NCBI GenBank assembly: GCA_012839095.1
Contig: DUOA01000121.1
Coordinates: 1-33,898 of the forward strand
DNA: 33,898 bases
Direction of reading: 5' to 3'
From: Clostridiales bacterium
GTDB taxonomy: Bacteria; Bacillota; Clostridia; Caldicoprobacterales; DTU083
Below are positions 16,415 to 25,506 of this stretch, piece by piece. The notes under the pieces were generated by a model, which was not told the origin of the DNA, did not search any database, and saw only the letters and a program-made list of their open reading frames with translations. Position 1 is the first letter of the stretch, and each line of letters opens with the position of its first letter. Both the position numbers and the translations under genes were made by a program.

Positions 16415-17986
16415 TCATCTCACCGTCCTGGTCAGCCCGAAGCCGGTGGTATATACAGTGTCATCCAGCTTCTGCAGTATGTCCAAAGCTTCTTCGTATG
16501 TTTGGAGGGGCATCAGATTGGCATCCTCCACATGCAGGGCGTGGTTGGTGCGCAGCAGGATTCTGCTGCCCAGAGCCCCTTCCAAAATTTCCAGCCCCCG
16601 TCCGTCCTCCTCCAACCACAGTTTAGCCACCGCCGGATGAATTTCCACCAGCACTCCATAGAGCCCCCTGCCCTGAGTCATTCGCTCCAGCTCCTTTTCC
16701 AGCTTGGCCAGAACCATGCTTTCAGAATAGACCTTACCGGTTCCGCTGCAGGAAGGACAGGGTTTCAGCAGGGTATGAGTCAGACGGTTGTGTACCTTTT
16801 TCCTGGTCATTTCCACCAGGCCCAGACCGGTAAAACCAAGCACGTTGGTTTTGGTCCGATCCCGCTTAAGAGCCGCCTTCAAAACATCCAGCACCTGCCG
16901 GCGATGGTCCTCATTATCCATGTCAATGAAATCAATTACAATGATGCCCCCTATGTCCCGGAGACGTATCTGCCTGGCAATCTCCTCCGCTGCCTCCAGA
17001 TTGGTATTGAGGACCGTGTCCTCCAGATTGACACTTCCCACATACCTGCCGGTATTGACGTCTATTACGGTAAGAGCTTCCGTGGGCTCGATTATGATAT
17101 GTCCCCCGTTCTTCAGCCAGACCTTTTTCTGGATGGCCTTTTCAATCTTGGCTTCTATTCCGTTGACTTCGAATATGCTGCCATCCGGTTCAAAATATTC
17201 CACCCGTTTCTTAAGAACCGGTGAAATCAGCTCTGTCCATTCCACTATCTTGTTATATTCGTCCCAATCATTGATAATGAGCCTGGCAACATCCTTAGTA
17301 AACAGATCCCGGACTATACGGTAAATAAGGCTTTCATCCTTGTGCAGCAGCCTGGGTACCCTGCCTTTCAGCTCCCGCTTTTTTATTTTTTCCCAGAGAC
17401 GGACCAGAAAGTCCACATCCGGTTTAAAATCATTGCGTTCTTTTTCCTGTGCAGCCGTTCGTACAATAAGACCCATGGATTCCGGTTTTATCTGCTCGGT
17501 GATTTCCTTCAGCCTCTGTCTTTCTTCCTCGTCTTCTATTCTTCTGGATACACCTATATAGTTTACCGTGGGCATAAGCACCATATACCGGCCCGGCAGT
17601 GTAATATGCGTTGTCACCCTGGCTCCCTTGGTGCCTATGGGGTCCTTCAGCACCTGTACCGTCAGCTCCTGTCCCTCCCTGAGAAGATCCCGTATGGAGG
17701 GGCTGCGCAGGCCTTCCTCCAGTCTGGGGCTGCTGCCGGCAAACTCAAAAACAGCTTTGTCTGTTCGGATGTCTCCCACATAGAGAAAGGCGTTTTTCTC
17801 CAGGCCAATGTCCACAAAGGCTGCCTGCATGCCGGGCAGCACATTTACCACCCTGCCCCGGTAGATATTGCCTGCTATTCTTTGATGATCGGTGTCCTCT
17901 ATATATATTTCCGCCAATTCGTCCTCTTCCATGAGCGCCACACGGACCTGTTCATGATGAACATCTATTATAATGCGCTTGCTCAC
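16415..17986 (-). CDS. rng: Ribonuclease G/E family
   Basis: The 523-residue protein is of RNase G length. An S1-like region lies at about 35-120 (GNIYRGRVVNVLPGMQAAFVD in pieces), followed by the catalytic core with VIDVNTG and IVIDFIDM, whose aspartates bind the metal, and the zinc-link motif CPSCSGTGK. It cuts single-stranded RNA and matures rRNA and turns over mRNA. It lacks the long C-terminal scaffold of RNase E. The GTG at 17986 follows AGGGTG at 5 nt; the TTG one codon earlier is too close. It follows the DUF2344 gene by 9 nt. Confidence 0.93.
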   Translation of the reverse strand: MSKRIIIDVHHEQVRVALMEEDELAEIYIEDTDHQRIAGNIYRGRVVNVLPGMQAAFVDIGLEKNAFLYVGDIRTDKAVFEFAGSSPRLEEGLRSPSIRDLLREGQELTVQVLKDPIGTKGARVTTHITLPGRYMVLMPTVNYIGVSRRIEDEEERQRLKEITEQIKPESMGLIVRTAAQEKERNDFKPDVDFLVRLWEKIKKRELKGRVPRLLHKDESLIYRIVRDLFTKDVARLIINDWDEYNKIVEWTELISPVLKKRVEYFEPDGSIFEVNGIEAKIEKAIQKKVWLKNGGHIIIEPTEALTVIDVNTGRYVGSVNLEDTVLNTNLEAAEEIARQIRLRDIGGIIVIDFIDMDNEDHRRQVLDVLKAALKRDRTKTNVLGFTGLGLVEMTRKKVHNRLTHTLLKPCPSCSGTGKVYSESMVLAKLEKELERMTQGRGLYGVLVEIHPAVAKLWLEEDGRGLEILEGALGSRILLRTNHALHVEDANLMPLQTYEEALDILQKLDDTVYTTGFGLTRTVR

Positions 17987-17995
17987 CAAATCACC

Positions 17996-18691
17996 CTAAT
18001 CCTTCTTTAATGCCAGAGGAGTAACCCATTCACCGTCTTTTAAGATATAGAGCCCTGTACGGTGAACAGCAGCCGGCAGACCAAAGGATTCATCCCCGGG
18101 AAAGTGCTGTTCTGACAGCTCCAGCATGGATTTTACAGCAATTTCCGGCTTGAGGCTGCCCTTGCTTCCTGTCTTCATTGAAATATGCAGCACCTTCGGA
18201 TCATCTTCATCAGCCATGACGGCATGAATGCTTTCCTTCAGGTTTACGCTGACAGCTCCTCTTTTTCCTTTCTTTTCAACTATAATCTCGGGTTCATTCA
18301 AATAGGCAGTCACGGCTTTCTCCCAGTCCCACTCCGCTCCGGCCACCCTGTAATCCGCCCGTTCTATCAGGCTCATGAGTGAAGGGGTTTTATCATCGGT
18401 AACCACTGAATCCCGTATTGCTATGCCCCTGGGAAGAGCATGATTCAACCGTTCATTTAAAACCGGCAGGGAGACAGGTTCAGCCAGTATAATATCCATA
18501 TACTCCCTCTCACTGGTAACACCAACCGGCAGGGCAGAAGCAAAAGCCATTACCGGATGGGGGTTGAAGCCCTGGGAATAGGCTATGGGGATCCCTGCCC
18601 GGCGGACCGCACGCTGCATGGTCCGCATCAAATCCAGGTGAGAAATGAATTTTACCCGTTCTTCCTTGGTATATTCAATTATAACCCGCAT
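17996..18691 (-). CDS. TIGR03936-family (DUF2344) radical-SAM-associated protein
   Basis: The 231-residue protein begins MRVIIEYTKEERVKFISHLDLMRTMQRAVRRAG in pieces, which with YSQGFNPHPVMAFASALPVG is characteristic of the DUF2344 family. Members are found next to, or fused with, the radical SAM protein encoded upstream. Function is not established; a role in RNA modification is often proposed. The ATG at 18691 overlaps the upstream TGA by one base (TGATG), so translation is coupled. AAGGGGG lies 8 nt upstream. A longer frame to 18736 is not favoured. Confidence 0.88.
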   Translation of the reverse strand: MRVIIEYTKEERVKFISHLDLMRTMQRAVRRAGIPIAYSQGFNPHPVMAFASALPVGVTSEREYMDIILAEPVSLPVLNERLNHALPRGIAIRDSVVTDDKTPSLMSLIERADYRVAGAEWDWEKAVTAYLNEPEIIVEKKGKRGAVSVNLKESIHAVMADEDDPKVLHISMKTGSKGSLKPEIAVKSMLELSEQHFPGDESFGLPAAVHRTGLYILKDGEWVTPLALKKD

Positions 18692-20529
18692 CAGCAAAGC
18701 CCCCTTCCCAGTCTTCGGATTCCGCAGCCGGCACAATCCAGACGGCAGTCCGGCGTGGTCTCGCCTCTTAGTGCTTTCTGCAATTCCATCCAGAGAAAAC
18801 TCTTTGTTACACCGGCATCAATATGATCCCAGGGAAGGAGTTCGTCCTTTTCCCTTCTGCGATGGGCATAGAAATCCGGACTCAGCTTGTTATCTTCAAA
18901 GGCCTCCATCCAGGCAGCCATGTTAAAGTGCTCGGACCAGCCGTCAAACTTGGCACCCTTCTTCCATGCCGATAAAAGCACTCTTCCCAGCCGGCGATCT
19001 CCCCGTGCAAATACTGCCTCCAGAAAGCTGACTTCCGGATCGTGCCAGTTATATTCCACATTTCTTATGCGAAGTGCCTGCTTCAGGAACTGCTGCTTTT
19101 CCCTGAGCTGCTCCATGGTATCCTGGGGTTCCCATTGGAAGGGAGTAAAGGGCTTGGGTACAAAGGAAGAGGTGCTTATGGTGACCTTCAGCCTCTTTTT
19201 CCGCTGCCCTGCCTGCTGCAGCCGGGAATAACAATCGGTAACCTTTCTGGCCAAATCCGCTATTCCCCTGAGATCTGCCTCTGTTTCAGTGGGCAGACCG
19301 ATCATAAAATAGAGCTTGACAGTGCTGTATCCGGATTCAAAGGCAGCTGTCATGGTATTAATCAAGTCCTCTTCATTTACTCCCTTGTTGATTACATCCC
19401 GCAGGCGCTGGGTTCCCGCCTCCGGAGCGAAGGTAAGGCCGGTTTTTCTTACCTTCTGCATCTCCTGAATATACTCCTTTTCAAAGGAATCCAGGCGGAG
19501 AGAAGGCAGGGACAGGGATACCCGTTTTTTGGCAAAGCGATCCATAAGCTGCCTGACCAGTAGCTCCAACTGGGAATAATCGCTGGAGCTTAAGGAGGAC
19601 AGGGACATTTCCTCATAGCCGGTGCTCTGCACCAGTTTTTCCGCCAGCTCCAGCAGCCTTTCCGGACTTCGTTCACGGACCGGCCGGTAGATCATGCCGG
19701 CCTGACAAAAGCGGCAGCCCCGGGTGCAGCCCCGGAACAGCTCCAACATAATTCGATCGTGTACTATATCCATAAAGGGTACTATAATGCGTTCCGGAAA
19801 CCAGGTCTTATCCATATCCGCTGCAATGCGTTTCGATACGCGCGGCTGAACACCATCTCTGTTTGGACTTACAGAGGAAATCCGTCCGTCCTCAAGATAG
19901 GAAACATCGTAAAAGGAAGGGACATAAATACCCGGGATACGGGCTGCCCTTTCCAGGAAGGCAGTACGGCTTTCCCCTGACTGTTTCCAGTCTCCGTACA
20001 GGTCCAGGAGCTCCTCAATAAGCTCCTCCCCTTCGCCCAGGGCAATAATATCCAGAAAATCGGCCAGGGGCTCCGCATTATAGGCACAGGGCCCTCCTGC
20101 TATGACAAAGGGATGACCTTCCTTCCGTTCCTCTGCCAGCAGGGGTATGCCGGCCAGATCCAGCATGTTGAGTATATTGGTGTAACTCATCTCATATTGG
20201 AGGGTGAAACCCAGCAAATCAAAATCGGAAACCGGAGACTTGGTCTCCAGTGTAAACAGGGGAATCCCTGTCTGCCGCATTTTTTGTTCCATATCCACCC
20301 AGGGAGCAAATACCCTCTCGCAATAGGTATCCGCTCTCTCGTTGAGCAAATGGTATAAGATTTTCATACCCATGTGGGACATGCCCACCTCATATATATC
20401 AGGGAAAGCAAATGCAAAGCGAATGGATACATCCTCCGGATTCTTTTCCACCATATTGTATTCGTTTCCCATGTAACGGGCAGGCTTGGATACCTGCCCC
20501 ATAATTCGATCAAGTAAAAGCTTGTCCAA
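18691..20529 (-). CDS. TIGR03960-family radical SAM protein
   Basis: The 612-residue protein has an N-terminal domain resembling B12-binding folds (about 30-190, with FPDIYEVGMSHMG), then a radical SAM core with CTRGCRFC, a Cx3Cx2C form (about C268, C272, C275). The form is wider than the classic Cx3Cx2C only in context and is family-typical. It cleaves S-adenosylmethionine through a 4Fe-4S cluster; the substrate is unknown. The TTG at 20529 lies 7 nt after AAAGGAGG; a TTG at 20532 and a longer ATG frame to 20556 are alternatives. The following DUF2344 gene is its usual partner. Confidence 0.9.
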   Translation of the reverse strand: MDKLLLDRIMGQVSKPARYMGNEYNMVEKNPEDVSIRFAFAFPDIYEVGMSHMGMKILYHLLNERADTYCERVFAPWVDMEQKMRQTGIPLFTLETKSPVSDFDLLGFTLQYEMSYTNILNMLDLAGIPLLAEERKEGHPFVIAGGPCAYNAEPLADFLDIIALGEGEELIEELLDLYGDWKQSGESRTAFLERAARIPGIYVPSFYDVSYLEDGRISSVSPNRDGVQPRVSKRIAADMDKTWFPERIIVPFMDIVHDRIMLELFRGCTRGCRFCQAGMIYRPVRERSPERLLELAEKLVQSTGYEEMSLSSLSSSDYSQLELLVRQLMDRFAKKRVSLSLPSLRLDSFEKEYIQEMQKVRKTGLTFAPEAGTQRLRDVINKGVNEEDLINTMTAAFESGYSTVKLYFMIGLPTETEADLRGIADLARKVTDCYSRLQQAGQRKKRLKVTISTSSFVPKPFTPFQWEPQDTMEQLREKQQFLKQALRIRNVEYNWHDPEVSFLEAVFARGDRRLGRVLLSAWKKGAKFDGWSEHFNMAAWMEAFEDNKLSPDFYAHRRREKDELLPWDHIDAGVTKSFLWMELQKALRGETTPDCRLDCAGCGIRRLGRGLC

Positions 20530-20588
20530 CAAGCAGCCTCCTTTACATAAATGCATTTATATTTTCGACGCAATCGGTTGAAATCCTT

Positions 20589-21470
20589 CTACAGCCTTCC
20601 AAGCAGCCTCCCCACCGGTGCATGGGCTCCCAGATTAAGCAGGCCGCTGACAATCTCGCTTTCATTTAAGCATCCCTTCTCCCTCAGCTGCTCATCCAGA
20701 ACCTGTACATAATGATACCGCTGCGGTACAAATTTCTTTACCACATCCTTCAGAGGCAGACTGGACAGAACAGCGATATTACGTATGGGCAGACTGCCTT
20801 CTTTCAGCAGGGATTCCTTTTTGTAGGTGATGTCCTTCAGCATGACATAGGTCGCATTTCTTCTTTCCCTGGCAGCGGAATAAACAAGAAAACCGGATAA
20901 AACAAAGAGGGAGTAGTTGAACACCCGGTAATAGAGACCATACAAACCTGCAGTTGCCAAGGCCAGCGCCAGCAGCATGCCCATGCCTGATGCAATCTGG
21001 GTTGCGCGTTTTACCCCCATCCGGCCTGACAGAATGGCCCGCAGTATTCTTCCGCCATCCAGGGGAAGGGCGGGCAGCAGATTAAAACCTGCCAGCATAA
21101 GATTAATATTGACAAAATCCGGGTCAGGCATGCTGACGGAAAGCCATCCCGCCTGAATACCGCCAAAATACAGGAGCAGCAGCAATACATTGGAAAAAGG
21201 GCCCGCTGCTGCCACAATGATCTCGTGAACCGGATTGAGTTCAAAAAGGCTTTGGATCCTGACTGCCCCCCCAAAGGGCAGCAGTTCTATCTCCTTTACC
21301 TTCAGATTCAGCAGTCTGGCAGCCAGGACGTGGGACATTTCATGAAGGAGAAAGATGAAAAAAATAGCGGTTATGTTACCGCTGCGCCCCATGATTATTA
21401 ATACGGCCGTTAATAGCAACAGGTATTTACTGATGTATATGTCAATATCGAATATTCTGCCGATGCGCAT
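20589..21470 (-). CDS. spoIVFB: SpoIVFB-like site-2 metalloprotease (M50)
   Basis: The 293-residue membrane protein has HEMSH (H43, E44, H47) in a transmembrane helix and FNLLPALPLDGGR with N130 and D138, the conserved zinc-site motifs of M50 intramembrane proteases. Several hydrophobic helices surround these. The C-terminal part (about 215-293) looks like a shortened CBS-type domain. In Bacillus, SpoIVFB cleaves pro-sigma-K in the membrane around the forespore. It is directly preceded, 5 nt away, by a SpoIVFA-like gene, which supports the assignment. Some Clostridia lack a cleaved pro-sigma-K, so the substrate is unproven. Confidence 0.86.
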   Translation of the reverse strand: MRIGRIFDIDIYISKYLLLLTAVLIIMGRSGNITAIFFIFLLHEMSHVLAARLLNLKVKEIELLPFGGAVRIQSLFELNPVHEIIVAAAGPFSNVLLLLLYFGGIQAGWLSVSMPDPDFVNINLMLAGFNLLPALPLDGGRILRAILSGRMGVKRATQIASGMGMLLALALATAGLYGLYYRVFNYSLFVLSGFLVYSAARERRNATYVMLKDITYKKESLLKEGSLPIRNIAVLSSLPLKDVVKKFVPQRYHYVQVLDEQLREKGCLNESEIVSGLLNLGAHAPVGRLLGRL

Positions 21471-21475
21471 ACCCT

Positions 21476-22510
21476 CTATACACCCCGGCCTTTCGATTCC
21501 TGTCCGGCCTTGCTTATGGCTTCCAGGGGATCTGTCGGCTTGTCATTCACCCATATCTGAAAGTGGAATAAAGGCTGATCCTGATCGGAGCTGAGAACGC
21601 TGCCCAGCTTCTGACCGGCCTTTACTTTCTGTCCCACTTTTACATCAATCCTGCCGCATCCCCCGTAAAAGGTAAATACCCTGCTGCCGTGATCCAGCCA
21701 GACGGAAGGTCCGTAGCTCTCGTGCTCCTCCACTGCTGCCACCACCCCGTCGGCGGAGGCAAAGACAGGAGCATCTTCTCCGGTTTTTACATCAATACCC
21801 TGATTGGCATATACCCTTCCCGTATCCGGCACTATTATCTGCTCACCAAAGGTGTGGACAACTTCTCCTCTGACGGGAGAGGTAAATTCAATGCTGTCAG
21901 CCGGGACTTCCTTAGATTCTGAGTCAGACTGCCCGGATTCCTGACCAAAAACCTCTTTGAGCCGGTCGGGCAGAAGATCCCCGACAAATTTCAGTTTGCC
22001 CAGGTTTTCCTCCAAATCAAATTCATGGGTAACAGCTGTCCTTATATATCCTGCCATGGTCTGGGCAAAGGGCAGCCGGATACTCTGCAATATAATAAAC
22101 ACCAGAGCAATCAGTACTGAGACCGCAATCTTAATCATCAGTGGATTGCTTTGGGGAATCGGCCCCTCGCTGCGCCTCCCGGTTCTGGGACGGGGCGGAG
22201 AAGCCATGCGCCTGTAAGGAGAGCGGCCTTCAGAAACCATGCGCTCAGATACACTGCGCTCCCGGGTACGGAAGGAAGGGGTACTGCGGCTCCTTAATGT
22301 CATCCGGGAATGGGTATTCCTCTGAACAGACGGCACTTCTCCTTCCACAGGCCGTCCGGTTTCCCGCAGTGCAGATAATCCATATTGTCCGAAATCGCCT
22401 GCAGGCCTGTGTCTGTCAGATCGGGAGTGCCTGTTCTGACTTAACCGCTCTGCTGCTCTTTCCCGCTCAATGGTTCTTCCCTGTATGACAAGGGACTGTT
22501 TTTCCTCCAT
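21476..22510 (-). CDS. spoIVFA: SpoIVFA-like degenerate M23 peptidase
   Basis: The 344-residue protein has an arginine/serine-rich cytoplasmic stretch (about 10-118), one transmembrane helix (about 123-145) and an extracytoplasmic M23/LytM-like domain (about 208-335). The active site is degraded: the first zinc histidine of HxGxD is N236 (NQGID, D240 kept), and in HxH the first position is L314 (H316 kept). It should therefore not cut peptidoglycan. SpoIVFA holds SpoIVFB inactive in Bacillus, and the adjacent M50 gene supports that role. ATG at 22510 follows GGAGG at 8 nt; GTG at 22528 is not favoured. Confidence 0.8.
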   Translation of the reverse strand: MEEKQSLVIQGRTIERERAAERLSQNRHSRSDRHRPAGDFGQYGLSALRETGRPVEGEVPSVQRNTHSRMTLRSRSTPSFRTRERSVSERMVSEGRSPYRRMASPPRPRTGRRSEGPIPQSNPLMIKIAVSVLIALVFIILQSIRLPFAQTMAGYIRTAVTHEFDLEENLGKLKFVGDLLPDRLKEVFGQESGQSDSESKEVPADSIEFTSPVRGEVVHTFGEQIIVPDTGRVYANQGIDVKTGEDAPVFASADGVVAAVEEHESYGPSVWLDHGSRVFTFYGGCGRIDVKVGQKVKAGQKLGSVLSSDQDQPLFHFQIWVNDKPTDPLEAISKAGQESKGRGV

Positions 22511-22564
22511 ATCCGGCTCCTCCTCCATATTTCTGCCTCAGCGGCAGGCATGTCTCCTTGCTTA

Positions 22565-22593
22565 AATATATTTCGGAGAACGGCCGAATATGC
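22565..22593 (-). promoter_or_regulatory. Sigma-E-like promoter of spoIVFA-spoIVFB
   Basis: On the minus strand GCATATT (22593-22587) matches the sigma-E -35 form KMATATT completely. After 14 nt comes AATATATT (22572-22565), matching the -10 form CATAYAHT at 7 of 8 positions. It lies about 55 nt before the spoIVFA ATG. The spoIVF operon is sigma-E dependent in Bacillus. Confidence 0.6.
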
Positions 22594-22667
22594 ATCAAAT
22601 GTACCCCTGTTCAACACCTGTCATCCTTAGGGAAGGAATCCCGGCCGGAATGCAGTCAGACAGCCTT

Positions 22668-23072
22668 TTAATCCTGAGGATTAACCAGGTAACGCCAATC
22701 CAGATCTCCTCGCTGCACTGCTTTCAGCATGGCCTCAGCAGTGGCCATATTGGTAGCCAGCGGGATATTGTGCACATCACACAGGCGCAGAAGGGCGTTG
22801 ACATCCGGCTCATGGGGCTGTGCAGTCAGGGGATCTCTGAGAAAGATCACCAGGTCAATCTGGTTATATGCCACCCTGGAGCCAATCTGCTGATCCCCTC
22901 CCAGGGGCCCCGACAGGTACCGATGAATGGAAAGCCCGGTGGCTTCAGCTACCAGCTTGCCCGTTGTACCGGTAGCGCATAAGGTATGTCGTTCCAGTAT
23001 ATCCTGATAGGCAATGCACAGGTTGATCATATCCTCTTTTTTCTTGTCATGGGCAATCAAAGCAATGTTCAA
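22668..23072 (-). CDS. mgsA: Methylglyoxal synthase
   Basis: The 134-residue protein has the MgsA signatures: [11 protein letters not shown] at the start, [16 protein letters not shown] with D60, IFLRDPL with D80, and QPHEPD with H87. These match the catalytic D71, D91 and H98 of the E. coli enzyme. It converts dihydroxyacetone phosphate to methylglyoxal and phosphate. The TTG at 23072 lies 7 nt after AGGAGG; the longer frame to 23153 runs inside rodA and is not favoured. It is 11 nt after rodA. Confidence 0.95.
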   Translation of the reverse strand: MNIALIAHDKKKEDMINLCIAYQDILERHTLCATGTTGKLVAEATGLSIHRYLSGPLGGDQQIGSRVAYNQIDLVIFLRDPLTAQPHEPDVNALLRLCDVHNIPLATNMATAEAMLKAVQRGDLDWRYLVNPQD

Positions 23073-23083
23073 GTTACAGCCTC

Positions 23084-24241
23084 CTAAAACTTTATCTTCT
23101 GCCGACGCATACCCACATTGAGAACCAAACCATATGAAACCATATTCGTCCACATGGAGCTTCCTCCATAGCTCACAAAAGGCAGGGGAATACCGGTAAT
23201 AGGCATGATTCCCATTGCCATTCCAATGTTTTCAAATACATGAAACAGAATCATGGCGGCTACTCCGACACAGATATAGGAACCCAGGAGATCTCTGGAA
23301 CGCCTTGCTATTCGCATTGTCCGCATAATCAACATAAAGAACAGTACTATAACGGCAATCCCGCCCACAAATCCAAGGGCTTCCGTGATAACTGAAAAGA
23401 TAAAATCCGTATCCTTGGCCGGCAGAAAATCCAGCTGGCTCAGCATGTTGTCAAAGAGGAGCCCGCCGCTTCCCAGCTTTCCGGTCAGCTGCCCTGAACC
23501 AACGGACATAATGGACTGATTTACATGATAGGCGCTGCCCAATGGATCCATTTCAGGATCAAGCAATACAAGGATGCGCTTCTTTTGGAAATCATCCATA
23601 TAAAAATGCCAGGCCAGAGGAATGGCAGCTATGCCCAGGCCTGCTGCAATCAGGATGTATTTGTACTTGATGCCCCCGATAAAAACCATGCTGGCAAAGA
23701 TCACGATCAGGACCATGGAAGTTCCCAAATCGGGCTGGTTTAGGACGAAAAACAGGGGGATGCCCAATGCCAGAAGCAGCAGGATCATGCTTTTTAAGTT
23801 ATTGATGCCTGTTTCCTCTCTCTTTGCCATAATTCTCGCCAGCATCAGAATAACCGCAATTTTAATAAACTCTGAAGGCTGCATTCGGAAGGACCCTATG
23901 GCTATCCATCTGTGAACACCGCCCCCCTCCACACCGACAAACTCAACGGCAATCAGCAGGCCGACAACTACCCAATAAAAATAGACCGAAAGGTCGCAAA
24001 TGAGATGATAATCTATGCTGATGGCAGCAGCCATTAAAATCAGCCCGGTAGCAAACCACATAAGTTGCAGCTTCACCTGGCGGAGATTGAAGCTTCCAAT
24101 GGCTTCCATCACGGCACCGTCTGCTCCCTCAACCGGAGAGCGGGTGGCCAGGCCGATGCCGATCAGGCCTAAACCGGTTATCAGTATAATGATAAGGGGT
24201 ATTAAGTAATCAAAATTCCTAATCAGTTTCTTGTCAAACAT
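23084..24241 (-). CDS. rodA: RodA, SEDS peptidoglycan glycosyltransferase
   Basis: The 385-residue integral membrane protein has about ten hydrophobic helices. Family motifs include [60 protein letters not shown] with the catalytic aspartate region, and [11 protein letters not shown] near the end. RodA polymerises glycan strands of lipid II together with PBP2 during elongation. A GGAGAAGGA site precedes the ATG. It has its own promoter after the minE terminator, and is followed by mgsA. Its partner gene mrdA is nearby but separated by minCDE. Confidence 0.95.
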   Translation of the reverse strand: MFDKKLIRNFDYLIPLIIILITGLGLIGIGLATRSPVEGADGAVMEAIGSFNLRQVKLQLMWFATGLILMAAAISIDYHLICDLSVYFYWVVVGLLIAVEFVGVEGGGVHRWIAIGSFRMQPSEFIKIAVILMLARIMAKREETGINNLKSMILLLLALGIPLFFVLNQPDLGTSMVLIVIFASMVFIGGIKYKYILIAAGLGIAAIPLAWHFYMDDFQKKRILVLLDPEMDPLGSAYHVNQSIMSVGSGQLTGKLGSGGLLFDNMLSQLDFLPAKDTDFIFSVITEALGFVGGIAVIVLFFMLIMRTMRIARRSRDLLGSYICVGVAAMILFHVFENIGMAMGIMPITGIPLPFVSYGGSSMWTNMVSYGLVLNVGMRRQKIKF

Positions 24242-24276
24242 GGATCCTTCTCCATTACTATACTTGTCCTTGAAGT

Positions 24277-24305
24277 ATTATATCACACAGACTGTCGTAT
24301 GAGAA
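24277..24305 (-). promoter_or_regulatory. rodA promoter with extended -10 and a palindrome over the -35
   Basis: On the minus strand TTCTCA (24305-24300), a 17-nt spacer and TATAAT (24282-24277) preceded by TGA form a good promoter 36 nt before the rodA ATG. A perfect 6-bp inverted repeat, TCGTAT-GAGA-ATACGA on the plus strand (24295-24310), covers the -35 box and could be an operator. Confidence 0.65.
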
Positions 24306-24324
24306 TACGAAAGCCGTTTAGGAC

Positions 24325-24356
24325 AAAAAAAGGGAGGGGTGCGTCTTCCCCCTCCC
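24325..24356 (-). terminator. Strong terminator after minE
   Basis: On the minus strand GGGAGGGG (24356-24349) pairs with CCCCTCCC (24339-24332) around a 9-nt loop, followed by seven T (24331-24325). It begins 8 nt after the minE stop codon and closes the minCDE unit. Confidence 0.88.
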
Positions 24357-24363
24357 GCAACGT

Positions 24364-24654
24364 TCAGCCATTGTTCTTTCCTATGTTCTTCATTCTCTTA
24401 ATTGGTATGTTGGCAACCAGGGCAGATGAGTAATTGTCATCACCCTGTTCTATTCGGGACAGTTTGATGGTGAAACTTGATTCGTCTATCTCCATATAGT
24501 TGGAAATTACCTTAATGATGTCACCTTTAACCATTTCGAGAAATTTGGGTGAAACATTTGCCCGGTCATGAATCAAAACCAGTTTTAAACGTTCCTTGGC
24601 CACGTCCTTGCTCTTATTATCTTCCTTACTGAAAAATTTGAAAAAGTCCAGCAA
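24364..24654 (-). CDS. minE: Cell division topological factor MinE
   Basis: The 96-residue protein starts with a short amphipathic membrane-binding segment (MLDFFKFFSK), then the anti-MinCD helix with AKERLKLVLIHDRANVSPKF in pieces, and the dimerisation domain with IIKVISNYMEID and IKLSRIEQGD. MinE stimulates MinD ATPase and keeps MinCD away from mid-cell. The start is TTG at 24654, 7 nt after AAGGGGTG. It is 14 nt after minD. Confidence 0.95.
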   Translation of the reverse strand: MLDFFKFFSKEDNKSKDVAKERLKLVLIHDRANVSPKFLEMVKGDIIKVISNYMEIDESSFTIKLSRIEQGDDNYSSALVANIPIKRMKNIGKNNG

Positions 24655-24668
24655 TGCCTGTCACCCCT

Positions 24669-25478
24669 TTATTCCTTCTTTTTATTCCTGCCGGAGAAAA
24701 ACTTGCGCAGTCTTCCTATAAAGGTGTCCTCGTTTTCCATATCAATCAGGGGCACCTCTTCTCCCATAAGACGTTTGGCAATATTGCGGTAGGCTTGTCC
24801 AGCAAGAGAGGAAGATTCCATCACAACCGGTTCGCCGCGATTGCTGGACACAATGATCTTTTCATCATCCGGCACCACACCCAGAAGATCAATACCCAGG
24901 ATATCTATGGTGTCTTCTATATTCATCATATCGCCGCGTTTTACCATGTCCATCCGCAGTCTGTTGACAATAAGCTGCGGATTGAGCAGTTCATTGGAAG
25001 CCAGCAGGCCGATTATACGATCCGCATCCCGCACGGCGGAAACCTCGGGTGCAGTAACCACCACTGCCCTGTCGGCACCTGCAATGGCATTTTTGAAACC
25101 CTGCTCTATGCCTGCCGGGCTGTCTATCAGTATAAAGTCAAATTGTTCCCGTAAATCCTCACACAGTTTTTGCATCTGTGCAGGCGTTACTGCATTTTTA
25201 TCCCGTGTCTGGGCGGCAGGCAGCAAAAACAGCCCCTTAAACCGTTTGTCCCGGATGAGAGCCTGTTTCAGTCTGCATGTTCCTTCCACCACATCAACCA
25301 GGTCATATACTATTCTGTTTTCAAGACCCATCACAACATCCAGATTACGTAGCCCGATATCGGCATCCAGCAATACAACTTTCTTTTCTTCCAAGGCAAG
25401 GGCTGTGCCTATATTGGCTGTGGTTGTTGTTTTACCGACTCCGCCCTTTCCGGATGTAATGACGACTACTTCTCCCAT
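24669..25478 (-). CDS. minD: Septum site-determining ATPase MinD
   Basis: The 269-residue protein has the deviant Walker A GKGGVGKTT (about 10-18), LLDADIGLRNLDVVMGLE, the Walker B FILIDSPAGIE, and a C-terminal amphipathic membrane-targeting helix (FIGRLRKFFSGRNKKK). MinD dimerises with ATP on the membrane and recruits MinC and MinE. A GGGGG lies 8 nt before the ATG, and it is 28 nt after minC. Confidence 0.97.
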   Translation of the reverse strand: MGEVVVITSGKGGVGKTTTTANIGTALALEEKKVVLLDADIGLRNLDVVMGLENRIVYDLVDVVEGTCRLKQALIRDKRFKGLFLLPAAQTRDKNAVTPAQMQKLCEDLREQFDFILIDSPAGIEQGFKNAIAGADRAVVVTAPEVSAVRDADRIIGLLASNELLNPQLIVNRLRMDMVKRGDMMNIEDTIDILGIDLLGVVPDDEKIIVSSNRGEPVVMESSSLAGQAYRNIAKRLMGEEVPLIDMENEDTFIGRLRKFFSGRNKKKE

Positions 25479-25506
25479 ATTTTCTTCCCCCTATATCATT
25501 CAAGCT

